NCBI GenBank assembly: GCA_904419105.1
Contig: CAJFQR010000011.1
Coordinates: 1 to 22,337 of the forward strand
DNA from: Candidatus Avimicrobium faecavium
GTDB lineage: Bacteria; Bacillota; Clostridia; Oscillospirales; Ruminococcaceae
Length of the DNA stretch: 22,337 nt
Direction of reading: 5' to 3'
This document shows, piece by piece, positions 14,883 to 22,050 of the stretch. Below the pieces are notes generated by a model. The model was not told the DNA's origin. It did no database searches and worked only from the letters and a program-made list of their open reading frames with translations. How positions within the stretch are numbered: position 1 is the stretch's first letter; each line of letters begins with the position of its first letter. A program made the position numbers and the translations under genes.

Positions 14883-16493
14883 TTAGTAGCAGGCCACCGT
14901 ACCATCGGCACGGGGTTCTGCGGCGCCGCAGAGGACCTCATCGTCCCAGCGCCAGATGATCTCGCCGCGGCCCATCGAGTAGGTATCGTTCATAATCTCG
15001 ATCTCGTGGCCCATGGCAGCCAGCTTCAGGGCGATGTCGGTGGGAACCGCACGCTCGAGCTGGACCTTCTTGCCGCCGACCCACTGGAACCGCGGGGCGT
15101 CCAGCGCCTCCTGCGGGTTCATACCGAAGTCGATGGTATTCAGCAGCACCTGCAGATGGCCCTGGGGCTGCATGAAGCCGCCCATGACGCCGAACGGGCC
15201 GATGGCCTTGCCGTCCTTGCACAGGAAGCCCGGAATGATGGTGTGGTAGGCCTTCTTGCCGGGGGCCAGGAAGTTGTCGCTCTTGGGATCCAGCGAGAAG
15301 TTGGCGCCGCGGTCGTTGAAGGAGACGCCCAGATCCGGCACCACCATACCCGAACCGAAGCCCTGGTAGTTGGACTGGATCCAGGAAACCATGTTGCCCT
15401 CGCCGTCGGCGGTGCACAGGTAGACGGTACCGCCGCAGTAGGGGTTACCGGGTTCCGGCATCACGGCGGTATCGGTGATGAGCTTGCGGCGCTCGGCAGC
15501 GTACTCCTCCGAGAGCATCGCCTCCACCTTGGTGGTCATCGTCTTCGGGTCGGAGACATACTCCTTGCCGTCGACAAAGGCCAGCTTCATCGCCTCGATC
15601 ATCTTGTGGTAGACATCGACGGTCTCCCGCTCCTTGCCCAGGTCGAAGCCCTTGAGAATGTTGAGCGCCATCAGCACGGTAATGCCGTGGCCGTTCGGAG
15701 GCATCTCAAAGACATCATAGCCGTGGTAGTTGGTGGTGATGGGCTCCACCCACTCGGCGCGGTAGTCCTCAAAGTCGTTGAGGCGCAGCCAGCCGCCGGT
15801 CTCCTCCGAGTACTCGGCCATCCGCTTGGCCATCGCCCCGCGGTAGAAGCTCTCCGCCTCGGTGGCGCCAATCTCCCGGAGGGTCTTGGCCATCGCCTCG
15901 CAGCGGAAGATGTCGCCGTCGCCCAGGGCCTTGCCCTCGGGAGCGAAGGTGGCGAACCAGCCGGGGAACCGCTCGGGGCCGCCGGCCTTCATAAAGCGCT
16001 TGAAGCCCAGCTTGAACTGCTTGCCGATGTTCGGGGCCAGGGGGAAGCCTTCCTCCGCATACTTGGCGGCGGGCTCCACATCCTCGGCCAGGCTCAGCTT
16101 GCCGAACTTCTTGACGGCCTCTGCCCAGGCGGACGGGGTACCGGGAACCATTACCGGATCCCAGCCGTCGCCGGACACGGCCTTGCAGCCCTTTTCCAGC
16201 ATCTTTTCGCCGCTGATCAGATAGGGGCTCTTGCCGCTGCCGTTGAGGCCGTACAGCTTGCCCTGATACCAGATAAGGGCAAAGGAATCGGCGCCGATGC
16301 CGTTGGAGCAGGGCTCCATTACCGACAGCGCAGCCGCAGTAGCCACAGCGGCATCAATGGCGTTGCCGCCCTTCTTGAGAATATCCAGGCCCACCTGCGC
16401 CGGCAGAGGGCTGGAGGTGGCGACCATACCGTTCTTCGCGAAGGAAACGGTGCGGCGGGACGCATAGGAGTACTTTTGAGTATCGAATTTCAC
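14883..16493 (-). CDS. ggt: Gamma-glutamyltransferase-family Ntn hydrolase, no signal peptide
   Basis: A 536-residue member of the GGT family, whose members self-cleave to expose an N-terminal threonine that cuts gamma-glutamyl or related amide bonds. The new N-terminus is probably Thr356 in CGGTVYLCTAD, followed by EGNMVSWIQSNYQGFGSG, as in GGT small subunits. The large subunit has VMEPCSNGIGADSFALIW, which differs from the classic Glu-binding arginine region, so the true substrate may not be glutathione; oxamate- or cephalosporin-acylase-like members are alternatives. The start is GTG at 16493 with AAGGAAGGA upstream. There is no signal peptide, unlike secreted GGTs, so it should act inside the cell. 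It follows the transporter-like gene by 77 bases. Confidence 0.9.
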   Translation of the reverse strand: MKFDTQKYSYASRRTVSFAKNGMVATSSPLPAQVGLDILKKGGNAIDAAVATAAALSVMEPCSNGIGADSFALIWYQGKLYGLNGSGKSPYLISGEKMLEKGCKAVSGDGWDPVMVPGTPSAWAEAVKKFGKLSLAEDVEPAAKYAEEGFPLAPNIGKQFKLGFKRFMKAGGPERFPGWFATFAPEGKALGDGDIFRCEAMAKTLREIGATEAESFYRGAMAKRMAEYSEETGGWLRLNDFEDYRAEWVEPITTNYHGYDVFEMPPNGHGITVLMALNILKGFDLGKERETVDVYHKMIEAMKLAFVDGKEYVSDPKTMTTKVEAMLSEEYAAERRKLITDTAVMPEPGNPYCGGTVYLCTADGEGNMVSWIQSNYQGFGSGMVVPDLGVSFNDRGANFSLDPKSDNFLAPGKKAYHTIIPGFLCKDGKAIGPFGVMGGFMQPQGHLQVLLNTIDFGMNPQEALDAPRFQWVGGKKVQLERAVPTDIALKLAAMGHEIEIMNDTYSMGRGEIIWRWDDEVLCGAAEPRADGTVACY

Positions 16494-16570
16494 TCTTTGT
16501 TCCTTCCTTTCCAGTCACAAAATGGGGTATATCCGGAAAATGCTCCGGTTCTCTCACAGGGAAAGCCAGC

Positions 16571-17770
16571 TTACAGCAGGTTGACGAAGAAGCCCGCGAT
16601 GACGATCGAGAAGGAGGTGACCGTCGCAAAGCCAGCCAACACGTAGGCAGGCTCGATACGGGCGGAGATGGCCTCGACCTCTTCGTCGGTCTCGCCGACG
16701 GCGTGGGCGATCTCCTGGGTAATCATGTAGGTGGCCGGATAGCCAAGCAGCTGGGCCATGGCAATACCGACGGCCAGGTTCTTCGAGCCGACAATCTTCC
16801 AGCCCGGCAGGACATACAGGAAGACAAAGGTGGCGATAATGACCGCGCCGAAGATGAGCACCAGGTCCACGCTCAGATCCACCAGATCGCTGAAGGAGAT
16901 GGTGGCCAGCGAGGCGATGATGCTGACATAGACCAGTACCATGAAGAAGCCGCTGGACTTGGCCTTGTCGAGGATCTTCGGGGGGACGATGCCGATCTGG
17001 GCCGCCAGGCAGCCGAGGATCAGGCACCAGATGGAGGTGGTGATGAACCCGCCGGAGAAGCCGGCCAGGATCTCGCCGATCTCGTTGGCCACATAGCAGA
17101 CGAACAGGCACACATAGGTGCTCCAGATCTTCTCATGCTTCTTCCAGAAGGGGGTCTTTTCCGCAGCGCCGTCCTTATGCAGCGCGGCATCCCGCTCCGC
17201 ATACCAGGAGTAGTTGGGATCGGCGGCGTGCTTGGCGCGGATATCCGCTACCACCAGCCGGGCCTCGGCCAGGCCCATCCGGGAAGCCGGGATGGTGCCG
17301 ACAAACTTCTGTACGCCGTAGGCCAGGGTGCCCAGGGCAGCGGCCATTGTGGCGCCCTTGGCCAGAGCGGCATCCACCATGATGTTGGTGGCTACAATAC
17401 CGCCGTTGACGATCGGGATGGCCACAACCGCCGAATCCCAGCCGACCAGCGGCACAACGCAGAAGACGCCGATCATGGCCACAACCATCGAGATCACCGC
17501 CAGCAGCAGAGTCCGCCACTCCTTGAGCAGCTGGCGGATGTTGATGTTGGTGCCCATGTGGAATACCAGAACCTGGCCGGCAACGGCGGCAGCACCCTGC
17601 AGGCCGGAGATGGTCATAATATCACCGGGGAAGATGCCCGTCATAAACAGCACCAGGAACAGAATCAGTGTAACGAACACCGAGGAGATCCGTGCCCCTG
17701 TGATCGAGCTGACTACATCACCGACGGCGAAGAGCCCGAGGACAAGGACGATCGCAATCCATTGATCCAT
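16571..17770 (-). CDS. GltS-like polytopic membrane protein, putative transporter
   Basis: A 399-residue membrane protein with about 10-12 hydrophobic segments in two halves, split by a hydrophilic loop (about 165-218, containing KKHEKIW). Segments include WIAIVLVLGLFAVGDVV, VFVTLILFLVLFMTGIF, LLLAVISMVVAMIGVFCVV and, at the end, VTSFSIVIAGFFVNLL. The repeated Gly/Asn-rich re-entrant-like stretches (IPIVNGGIVATNIM) resemble glutamate:sodium symporter GltS-type carriers, but I am not certain of the family. The ATG at 17770 has AAGGAGG 10 bases upstream. Co-transcription with the GGT-family enzyme suggests it imports that enzyme's substrate or exports a product. Confidence 0.8.
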   Translation of the reverse strand: MDQWIAIVLVLGLFAVGDVVSSITGARISSVFVTLILFLVLFMTGIFPGDIMTISGLQGAAAVAGQVLVFHMGTNINIRQLLKEWRTLLLAVISMVVAMIGVFCVVPLVGWDSAVVAIPIVNGGIVATNIMVDAALAKGATMAAALGTLAYGVQKFVGTIPASRMGLAEARLVVADIRAKHAADPNYSWYAERDAALHKDGAAEKTPFWKKHEKIWSTYVCLFVCYVANEIGEILAGFSGGFITTSIWCLILGCLAAQIGIVPPKILDKAKSSGFFMVLVYVSIIASLATISFSDLVDLSVDLVLIFGAVIIATFVFLYVLPGWKIVGSKNLAVGIAMAQLLGYPATYMITQEIAHAVGETDEEVEAISARIEPAYVLAGFATVTSFSIVIAGFFVNLL

Positions 17771-17838
17771 TTTTCTGTTTCCTCCTTAAAGAAAATTGTT
17801 TTCGGCAGGCGGCCGACTGGCCGTCAGCTATGTACTAC

Positions 17839-17867
17839 ATTTTATCCGCTAAAACGCGAAAATGCAG
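17839..17867 (-). promoter_or_regulatory. Activator-type promoter of the transporter-GGT operon
   Basis: On the minus strand the -10 is TAAAAT (17844-17839). The bases where a -35 should be (17862-17867, CTGCAT) match the consensus poorly, as expected for an activator-dependent promoter. Palindromes ATGTA/TACAT (17830-17840) and TTTTA/TAAAA (17840-17854) overlap the start site and -10. The leader also has a CGGCC/GGCCG hairpin (17810-17823). Confidence 0.6.
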
Positions 17868-17886
17868 TAGCCGTTGTTACATTTTC
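17858..17886. promoter_or_regulatory. Candidate regulator-binding dyad centred near -40
   Basis: GAAAATG (17858-17864) and CATTTTC (17880-17886) are perfect inverted arms around 15 bases, with further partial symmetry inside. The centre, 17872, is about 40 bases upstream of the predicted start near 17832, the position used by class II Crp/Fnr activators. The adjacent Crp/Fnr-type gene is the obvious candidate binder. Confidence 0.5.
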
Positions 17887-17982
17887 TTAAAGAATCGGTG
17901 AAGACACGTTCAAAGATTTGCCCGCTGTCCGTGGAATTTTTATACAATTTTCTTCTGAAAGACAAAATGGACTTATTTGTCC

Positions 17983-18714
17983 TCAATATTCAGACGGCTG
18001 CCAGCGATCGAAGGCTGCTTCCCGCAGCAGGTCCGGCCGGTGCAGCAGATAGCAGCCGCCGGTCCGGCCAAGGATCCCCGCCTTGCCCAGTTCGGAGACA
18101 ATGCGGGCCACCGTGACCCGATCGGAACAGACGCAGTCGGCCAGCTGCTGATGGGTAAGCCGGAAGGGCAGACGCAGCCCTTCCGGGACATCCTCTCCCA
18201 GTACGGCGTACAGGCCAAGCAGCAGTCCCGCCACACGGCAGCGCATCTTTGGAGTAGCCAACACTTCCATGTGCTGCACAAAAACAAGGGATTTTCTACA
18301 CTCCAACTGAATGATACTCTCCGCGTGCATCGGATTGGCAACGGTCCATTTCATCAACTGTGTGCGTGGCACATGCCAGACCTCACAGTCAGTCAGTGCA
18401 ATAAGGTTGGTCCGAGTCGGGTGACCGTTCTCTTCAGAAAACATGCTGGGCATCCCCCAGACTGCCCCTGGGCCATTGATGTGTACGGCCGCCGTCCGGC
18501 CGCTGAGCAGAACCGTGCCTACCAGAGCAAATCCCGAGCGAAAAATGGTAACTCGCGAGGTAGTATCCCCATTCATCCGGATAAAGGCACCACGGCGATA
18601 CCGTTCTACGGGCAATTGGTCAACAAGGCCATTCCAAGCTGACAGATCAAAGTCCATATACACAGAGTGCCGTTCAAATGGAGCTAAAATTTCCCTGTAT
18701 TTTTCAGTATACAC
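17983..18714 (-). CDS. Crp/Fnr-family transcriptional regulator
   Basis: A protein of about 243 residues with an N-terminal cyclic-nucleotide-binding-like beta-barrel (RRGAFIRMNGD through VHINGPGAVWGMPSMFSEEN), a dimer helix (~125-160) and a C-terminal Crp-type HTH (RLTHQQLADCVCSDRVTVARIVSELGKAGIL). No FNR-type N-terminal cysteine cluster is present; the ligand is unknown. I chose GTG at 18714 because AGGAG lies ~10 bases upstream and the apparent promoter (18780-18788) starts RNA near 18773. The in-frame ATG at 18759 has no usable ribosome site but would add 15 residues. It lies directly upstream of the transporter-GGT operon on the same strand and probably controls it. Confidence 0.88.
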   Translation of the reverse strand: MYTEKYREILAPFERHSVYMDFDLSAWNGLVDQLPVERYRRGAFIRMNGDTTSRVTIFRSGFALVGTVLLSGRTAAVHINGPGAVWGMPSMFSEENGHPTRTNLIALTDCEVWHVPRTQLMKWTVANPMHAESIIQLECRKSLVFVQHMEVLATPKMRCRVAGLLLGLYAVLGEDVPEGLRLPFRLTHQQLADCVCSDRVTVARIVSELGKAGILGRTGGCYLLHRPDLLREAAFDRWQPSEY

Positions 18715-18718
18715 TGTA
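18700..18718 (-). repeat. 19-mer copy 1, over the regulator's start codon
   Basis: The minus strand reads TACAGTGTATACTGAAAAA. It differs by one base from the plus-strand copy at 18855-18873. The core CAGT-GTAT-ACTG is itself palindromic and overlaps the proposed GTG start. Confidence 0.6.
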
Positions 18719-18779
18719 AAATCTCTCCTCATTTTATTCGACTTCAACCCGCACTGCATTCATAAACCATCTTTCCTCT

Positions 18780-18788
18780 ATCATAGCA
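18780..18788 (-). promoter_or_regulatory. Extended -10 promoter of the Crp/Fnr gene
   Basis: The minus strand reads TGCTATGAT (18788 to 18780). No good -35 is seen. Predicted RNA start is near 18773. Confidence 0.55.
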
Positions 18789-18854
18789 CAAAGCCGTCTG
18801 TCCCGCCAGCAAAAGCCACCCCTTCGTGACGGCAGACACAGAAAAAAATCACAG

Positions 18855-18873
18855 TACAGGGTATACTGAAAAA
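18855..18873 (+). repeat. 19-mer copy 2, in the promoter region of the CoA-binding protein
   Basis: TACAGGGTATACTGAAAAA, inverted relative to copy 1 with 18 of 19 bases identical. It contains TATACT (18862-18867), which could be the -10 of the gene at 18915, and lies within CAGTA/TACTG arms (18852-18868). A repressor or autoregulator site is possible. Confidence 0.6.
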
Positions 18874-18914
18874 CCACGTCGATTTACTCTCAAATACTGC
18901 AAGGAGGGAATACC

Positions 18915-19280
18915 GTGCTGGATCTGCGCGATGTGATGAAAAAGGACCGCTTTGCCGTCGTCGGCAACACGCTGGCCCCGGAAAAGTACGCCTACAAGAT
19001 CAAGGAGGAGCTGCTCGCCGCCGGATACACCGTCCATGGCGTCGGCTATGAGCTGGAGACGCTGGATCAGGTGCCCGGCGAGCTGGAGGTGGTGGACCTG
19101 TGCATCCGCCCGGAGCGGGGGCTTGCGCTGCTGCACGCCTGCCGGAAGCCCATCGGCTGCGTGGTCATTCAGCCCGGCGCCGGCAGCGATGAGATCCGGG
19201 AGCTGCTCACCAGGCGGGGCATCCCCTTCCTGGACGGATGCCTGCTGGTCGGGCTGCGCCTCTATCCCCGCGAGGCATGA
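18915..19280 (+). CDS. CoA-binding domain protein (YccU-like)
   Basis: A 121-residue single-domain Rossmann protein of the CoA_binding_2 type. FAVVGNTLAPEKYAYKI is the nucleotide-binding first strand, loop and helix. The later strands VVDLCIRPERG, GCVVIQPGAGSDEI and the C-terminal GCLLVGLRLYP fit the family. Members bind CoA and probably sense or regulate acyl-CoA-dependent enzymes; the precise role is unknown. The start is GTG at 18915 with AAGGAGG 7 bases upstream. It is monocistronic, divergent from the Crp/Fnr gene. Confidence 0.9.
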   Translation: MLDLRDVMKKDRFAVVGNTLAPEKYAYKIKEELLAAGYTVHGVGYELETLDQVPGELEVVDLCIRPERGLALLHACRKPIGCVVIQPGAGSDEIRELLTRRGIPFLDGCLLVGLRLYPREA

Positions 19281-19343
19281 CCCACCGACAAAAAGCCCCG
19301 GATGCGTACCGCCTTGTATTTGGGTCCTGGTTTTCCGCAGGAA

Positions 19344-19377
19344 AAAGAAAAAGCACCCGTACGGGTGCTTTTTCTTT
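19344..19377. terminator. 34-bp perfectly palindromic terminator touching the tRNA-Ser end
   Basis: The sequence is a perfect palindrome centred at 19360/19361, with core GCACCCGTACGGGTGC flanked by A and T runs. It can end the tRNA transcript (minus) and the CoA-binding gene transcript (plus). Its outer base coincides with the terminal A of the tRNA's encoded CCA. Confidence 0.9.
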
Positions 19378-19467
19378 GGCGGAGATGGAGGGACTCGAAC
19401 CCTCGCGCCGATTTCTCGACCTACGCCCTTAGCAGGGGCGCCTCGTCACCAACTTGAGTACATCTCC
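19377..19467 (-). tRNA. tRNA-Ser (anticodon GCT)
   Basis: A type II tRNA of 91 bases with encoded CCA. The acceptor stem is GGAGATG/CATCTCC, the anticodon stem CGCCC/GGGCG holds loop CTGCTAA (anticodon GCT, reads AGC/AGU), a long variable arm follows, and the T arm is GAGGG-TTCGAGT-CCCTC. Confidence 0.95.
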
Positions 19468-19503
19468 ATGGTGATGTTGGAATACCGCTATTTGCTTGTA
19501 ATG

Positions 19504-19590
19504 TGGCGGAGAGAGTGGGATTCGAACCCACGGCTCTGACGAGTCACCGGTTTTCAAGACCGGCTCCTTAAACCCCTCGGACATCTCTCC
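19504..19590 (-). tRNA. tRNA-Ser (anticodon TGA)
   Basis: A type II tRNA of 87 bases with encoded CCA. The acceptor stem is GGAGAGA/TCTCTCC, the anticodon stem CCGGT/ACCGG holds loop CTTGAAA (anticodon TGA, reads UCN), and the T arm is GTGGG-TTCGAAT-CCCAC. It lies 36 bases upstream of the other serine tRNA and shares its promoter. Confidence 0.95.
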
Positions 19591-19639
19591 CTACCGGCGG
19601 GCTCCGGCCCGGGCATCGTGTCCCGGGTGACTGTTTGAT

Positions 19640-19668
19640 ATTTTACCATAGAGAGGGGATTTCGTCAA
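19640..19668 (-). promoter_or_regulatory. Promoter of the serine tRNA pair
   Basis: On the minus strand TTGACG (19668-19663) and TAAAAT (19645-19640) are 17 bases apart. Between it and the tRNA is a CCCGGG...CCCGGG hairpin (19608-19627). Confidence 0.85.
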
Positions 19669-19689
19669 GTGAAAAATTGCCCAGCCAGC

Positions 19690-19717
19690 AAAAAAGGCAG
19701 CCCCCGCGGGACTGCCT
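19690..19717 (-). terminator. Terminator of the membrane-anchored protein gene
   Basis: On the minus strand an AGGCAG-t-CCC/GGG-g-CTGCCT stem with one G-U pair is followed by six T residues, just past the stop at 19730. Confidence 0.85.
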
Positions 19718-19729
19718 GTGAAAATTCGG

Positions 19730-21868
19730 CTATTCTGCGCCGGTCACACCGGCGGTGGCGGCGATGCCCATGCCGGACCCGGACGGCGAGGTGAAGCTGA
19801 ACAGCACCTTGCCCGAGCGGGTGGCGGCGAGGATATGGGGCATGGCATTGGTAACCCGCGGCCCGGTGGAGACACGGTTCATCGCCGGACCGAGCTCAAG
19901 GACCTTCAGTTCGAAGACGGTGTCCTCCCCGGCGGCAGGGTCCTCCTCAAAGTAGTAGATGCGCCCGCCGCAGATCAGCGCCGGGCCGGTCTCCCCGGTA
20001 TCGGGGATCAGGAAGGAGAAGGTGGCCCCGGTTTCAAAGTAGTGGACCGCGCCGGCCAGGTATCGGGGATCCTCCCCTTCGGCGTTCGGATAGAGGGCCA
20101 CCATCAGATCCTCCTCCACCGCCAGGGCCTGCAGCTGTCCCGGGTAGATACCCACCCGGCTGCCGGTGAGAAGGCCCTCCGATGCGGCGCTGTCCTCCTC
20201 TTCTTCCCGGCTGCTCCGGCTGGCAGAGGCCTCCTTTTCCCGGTCAGCCAGCGCCTTCTCCAGCCCCTCCAGGTCAAAGCGGGTGTAGAAGAGCACCAAG
20301 CCGTCAGCATCGGCATCGGCGGCTACCACCGCCGTCCCGTTGAGGATGAATCGGGGGCTGGCATATCGGTCGATGGCCCCATCCTCCCCATCGGTGTCCG
20401 GGTGGGCAGCCAGCAGCAACGGCTCCTCCCGGTCCTGCTCCCAGAGCCAGAGACCGGTCTCGTCGGTGTAGACCACCCGGTTGCCGCCGTCGGCGAGGTC
20501 GTACTCCCCGGAGAGCTCCGGCAGGACGATCTCAGAAGCGGCTGCCAGCGAGGCGTCCATCTGCCAGGCCCGATCGCTTCCGTAGACGAGCACGGTCTCC
20601 CCATCGGTCTCCACCCGCCAGGGGTGCTCGGTCCCGGTGATCAGCTCCCCGGAAGCGGTGATGCCGCCGGTGCGGGGATTCACCCGGTAGAGGAGCATCA
20701 GGTGCCCCTCGGCGCCATAGCCGATGCTTGTGAGCAGCATATCCCCTCCCAGCTCCCCGGCAAAGCGCAGATCCAGCTCCTCGGCGTCAGCGGCGGTGAT
20801 GCCGCTGATGGAGCCGATGTTGAGGAAGTAGCCCTCCACCGCCACCTCCATCGGGTCGGTGATCCGGCTGCTCTTGCTGACATAGCGGTAGCGGCCGTCC
20901 GAACCGTAGACCAGCGTGAAGGTGTGGGTGCGGTTGAGGGTCCCCGCCTCGGTGAAACCGACCTCGTTGTAATCGGCAACCTCGGCGGTGAGAATACCGA
21001 ACAGGTCCCGGCGCACCGAGAGCAGGGTGTAGCCGCCGCTGGCGGAGGGATCATCCCAGGCGGGGTAGTTTTCCCGCAGATAGGCGGCAGTATCCGCCGG
21101 CATCGCGAACACCATGGCATCCGCCCCCTCGGCATAGTGGGAGGTTTCCTTCAGCGAGGCGTTGGCCCCGTCGGAGAAATAGAGCTGCCCCAGCGCGAGA
21201 AACTCCCGGTAGGGCACCCGACACCAGAGCTTCCCTGCGGCATCGGCAACCTGGTAATCGGCGGCGGTTCCGTCTGCAAGCATCTTAAAGAAGGTATAGT
21301 CGGCTACCGCCTCCGGTTCGATGTCCCGGGCGGTGGTAAAGTCCTCCTCCATCAGCGTCTGTACCGCCGGATAGAAGTAATCCTGCCACCAGGCAGCCAG
21401 CTCTTCCCCGGTGTAGAGCACCCCTTCCGGGAAGGCGGCATACACTGCCTCCCGCACGGCGGAATACTGACTGCCGCTGAGGCGATAGTAACCGGTGGTC
21501 CCGCCGGCGGTGACTGCGGCGTGGGCGTTCTCCCCTTCGCCGTCCAGCAGGGCGATGGTGCCGCTGCCCTCCAATGTCAGCGTCAGCGCGTTGGAATAGT
21601 CCAGACCGGCAGCCTCCTCATCCGGGACAAAGCGCACCCGGGCAAGGGCCTCCAGTACCGGATCCAGGGCGTCCTCCGGGAGCCTGGCGCCGATCAGGGC
21701 GCTGCCGTGATCCACCGTCACCGCCCCGGAAAATGCCCCGAGCTCCGGCAACTCCGCCGGTGCCCTCGGCGCAAGCAGCGCAAAATAGAGCCCCAGGCCC
21801 GCTGCGATCACCAGCAGCATGCCCAGGACCGGGCCGGGGATTCGGTTTTTACGCAAAGCCGTCGCCAT
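19730..21868 (-). CDS. Large membrane-anchored extracellular protein, function unknown
   Basis: A 712-residue protein that I do not recognise. A short basic N-terminus (ATALRKNRIPGP) is followed by a membrane segment at ~12-33 (VLGMLLVIAAGLGLYFALL). The rest is an outside domain rich in Tyr, Asp, Gly and Thr. Repeated strand-turn phrases (YGSDGRYRYVSKSS, TDETGLWLWEQDREE, CGGRIYYFEEDP) suggest a beta-propeller-like C-terminal half from ~residue 330, interrupted by a charged Ser/Glu-rich insert near 540-560. No catalytic motif was found. The ATG at 21868 has AGGAGG ~9 bases upstream. It has its own promoter and terminator, so it is monocistronic and divergent from cinA. Confidence 0.85.
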   Translation of the reverse strand: MATALRKNRIPGPVLGMLLVIAAGLGLYFALLAPRAPAELPELGAFSGAVTVDHGSALIGARLPEDALDPVLEALARVRFVPDEEAAGLDYSNALTLTLEGSGTIALLDGEGENAHAAVTAGGTTGYYRLSGSQYSAVREAVYAAFPEGVLYTGEELAAWWQDYFYPAVQTLMEEDFTTARDIEPEAVADYTFFKMLADGTAADYQVADAAGKLWCRVPYREFLALGQLYFSDGANASLKETSHYAEGADAMVFAMPADTAAYLRENYPAWDDPSASGGYTLLSVRRDLFGILTAEVADYNEVGFTEAGTLNRTHTFTLVYGSDGRYRYVSKSSRITDPMEVAVEGYFLNIGSISGITAADAEELDLRFAGELGGDMLLTSIGYGAEGHLMLLYRVNPRTGGITASGELITGTEHPWRVETDGETVLVYGSDRAWQMDASLAAASEIVLPELSGEYDLADGGNRVVYTDETGLWLWEQDREEPLLLAAHPDTDGEDGAIDRYASPRFILNGTAVVAADADADGLVLFYTRFDLEGLEKALADREKEASASRSSREEEEDSAASEGLLTGSRVGIYPGQLQALAVEEDLMVALYPNAEGEDPRYLAGAVHYFETGATFSFLIPDTGETGPALICGGRIYYFEEDPAAGEDTVFELKVLELGPAMNRVSTGPRVTNAMPHILAATRSGKVLFSFTSPSGSGMGIAATAGVTGAE

Positions 21869-21923
21869 CTGTCATATCCTCCTGCGATACAACATTGATA
21901 TAAAATGGGGCTCCGATATCAGT

Positions 21924-21952
21924 ATTATACCATAAACTGTAGGAAATACAGT
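21924..21952 (-). promoter_or_regulatory. Promoter with a 17-bp operator-like palindrome
   Basis: The minus strand has an extended -10 TGGTATAAT (21932-21924). Where the -35 would be lies ACTGTA-N5-TACAGT (21936-21952), a perfect dyad with 6-base arms. A repressor bound there would block the polymerase. The regulator is unknown. Confidence 0.7.
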
Positions 21953-21979
21953 ATTTTTTTCCCGTTTTGCCGCAAAAAA

Positions 21980-22008
21980 TTGAAAAAACTTTTCCCCGGG
22001 TATATACT
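21980..22008 (+). promoter_or_regulatory. Promoter of cinA
   Basis: TTGAAA (21980-21985) and TATACT (22003-22008) are 17 bases apart, about 36 bases ahead of the predicted cinA leader and ribosome site. Confidence 0.82.
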
Positions 22009-22050
22009 GATAGCGTAATGAAGTGAAACGCTGAAAAGGGGGACGGATCC

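Noticed and set aside
14061..16646. An 861-codon open frame on the plus strand across yoaK and the GGT gene
   Set aside because: It is the antisense of two well-supported genes; its His/Gly/Leu-rich translation matches no family and it has no ribosome site. High GC leaves long spurious frames open.
18736..18770. Short upstream frames (8-9 codons) before the Crp/Fnr start
   Set aside because: They are too short to support, and the apparent RNA start leaves little room for their ribosome site.
19718..21898. A 726-codon plus-strand frame opposite the membrane-anchored protein
   Set aside because: It is a mirror frame of a gene that has a signal anchor, ribosome site, promoter and terminator on the minus strand.
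21936..21952. LexA box of the CTGT-N8-ACAG type
   Set aside because: The spacer inside CTGT...ACAG is 7, not 8, and Firmicute LexA uses GAAC-N4-GTTC.
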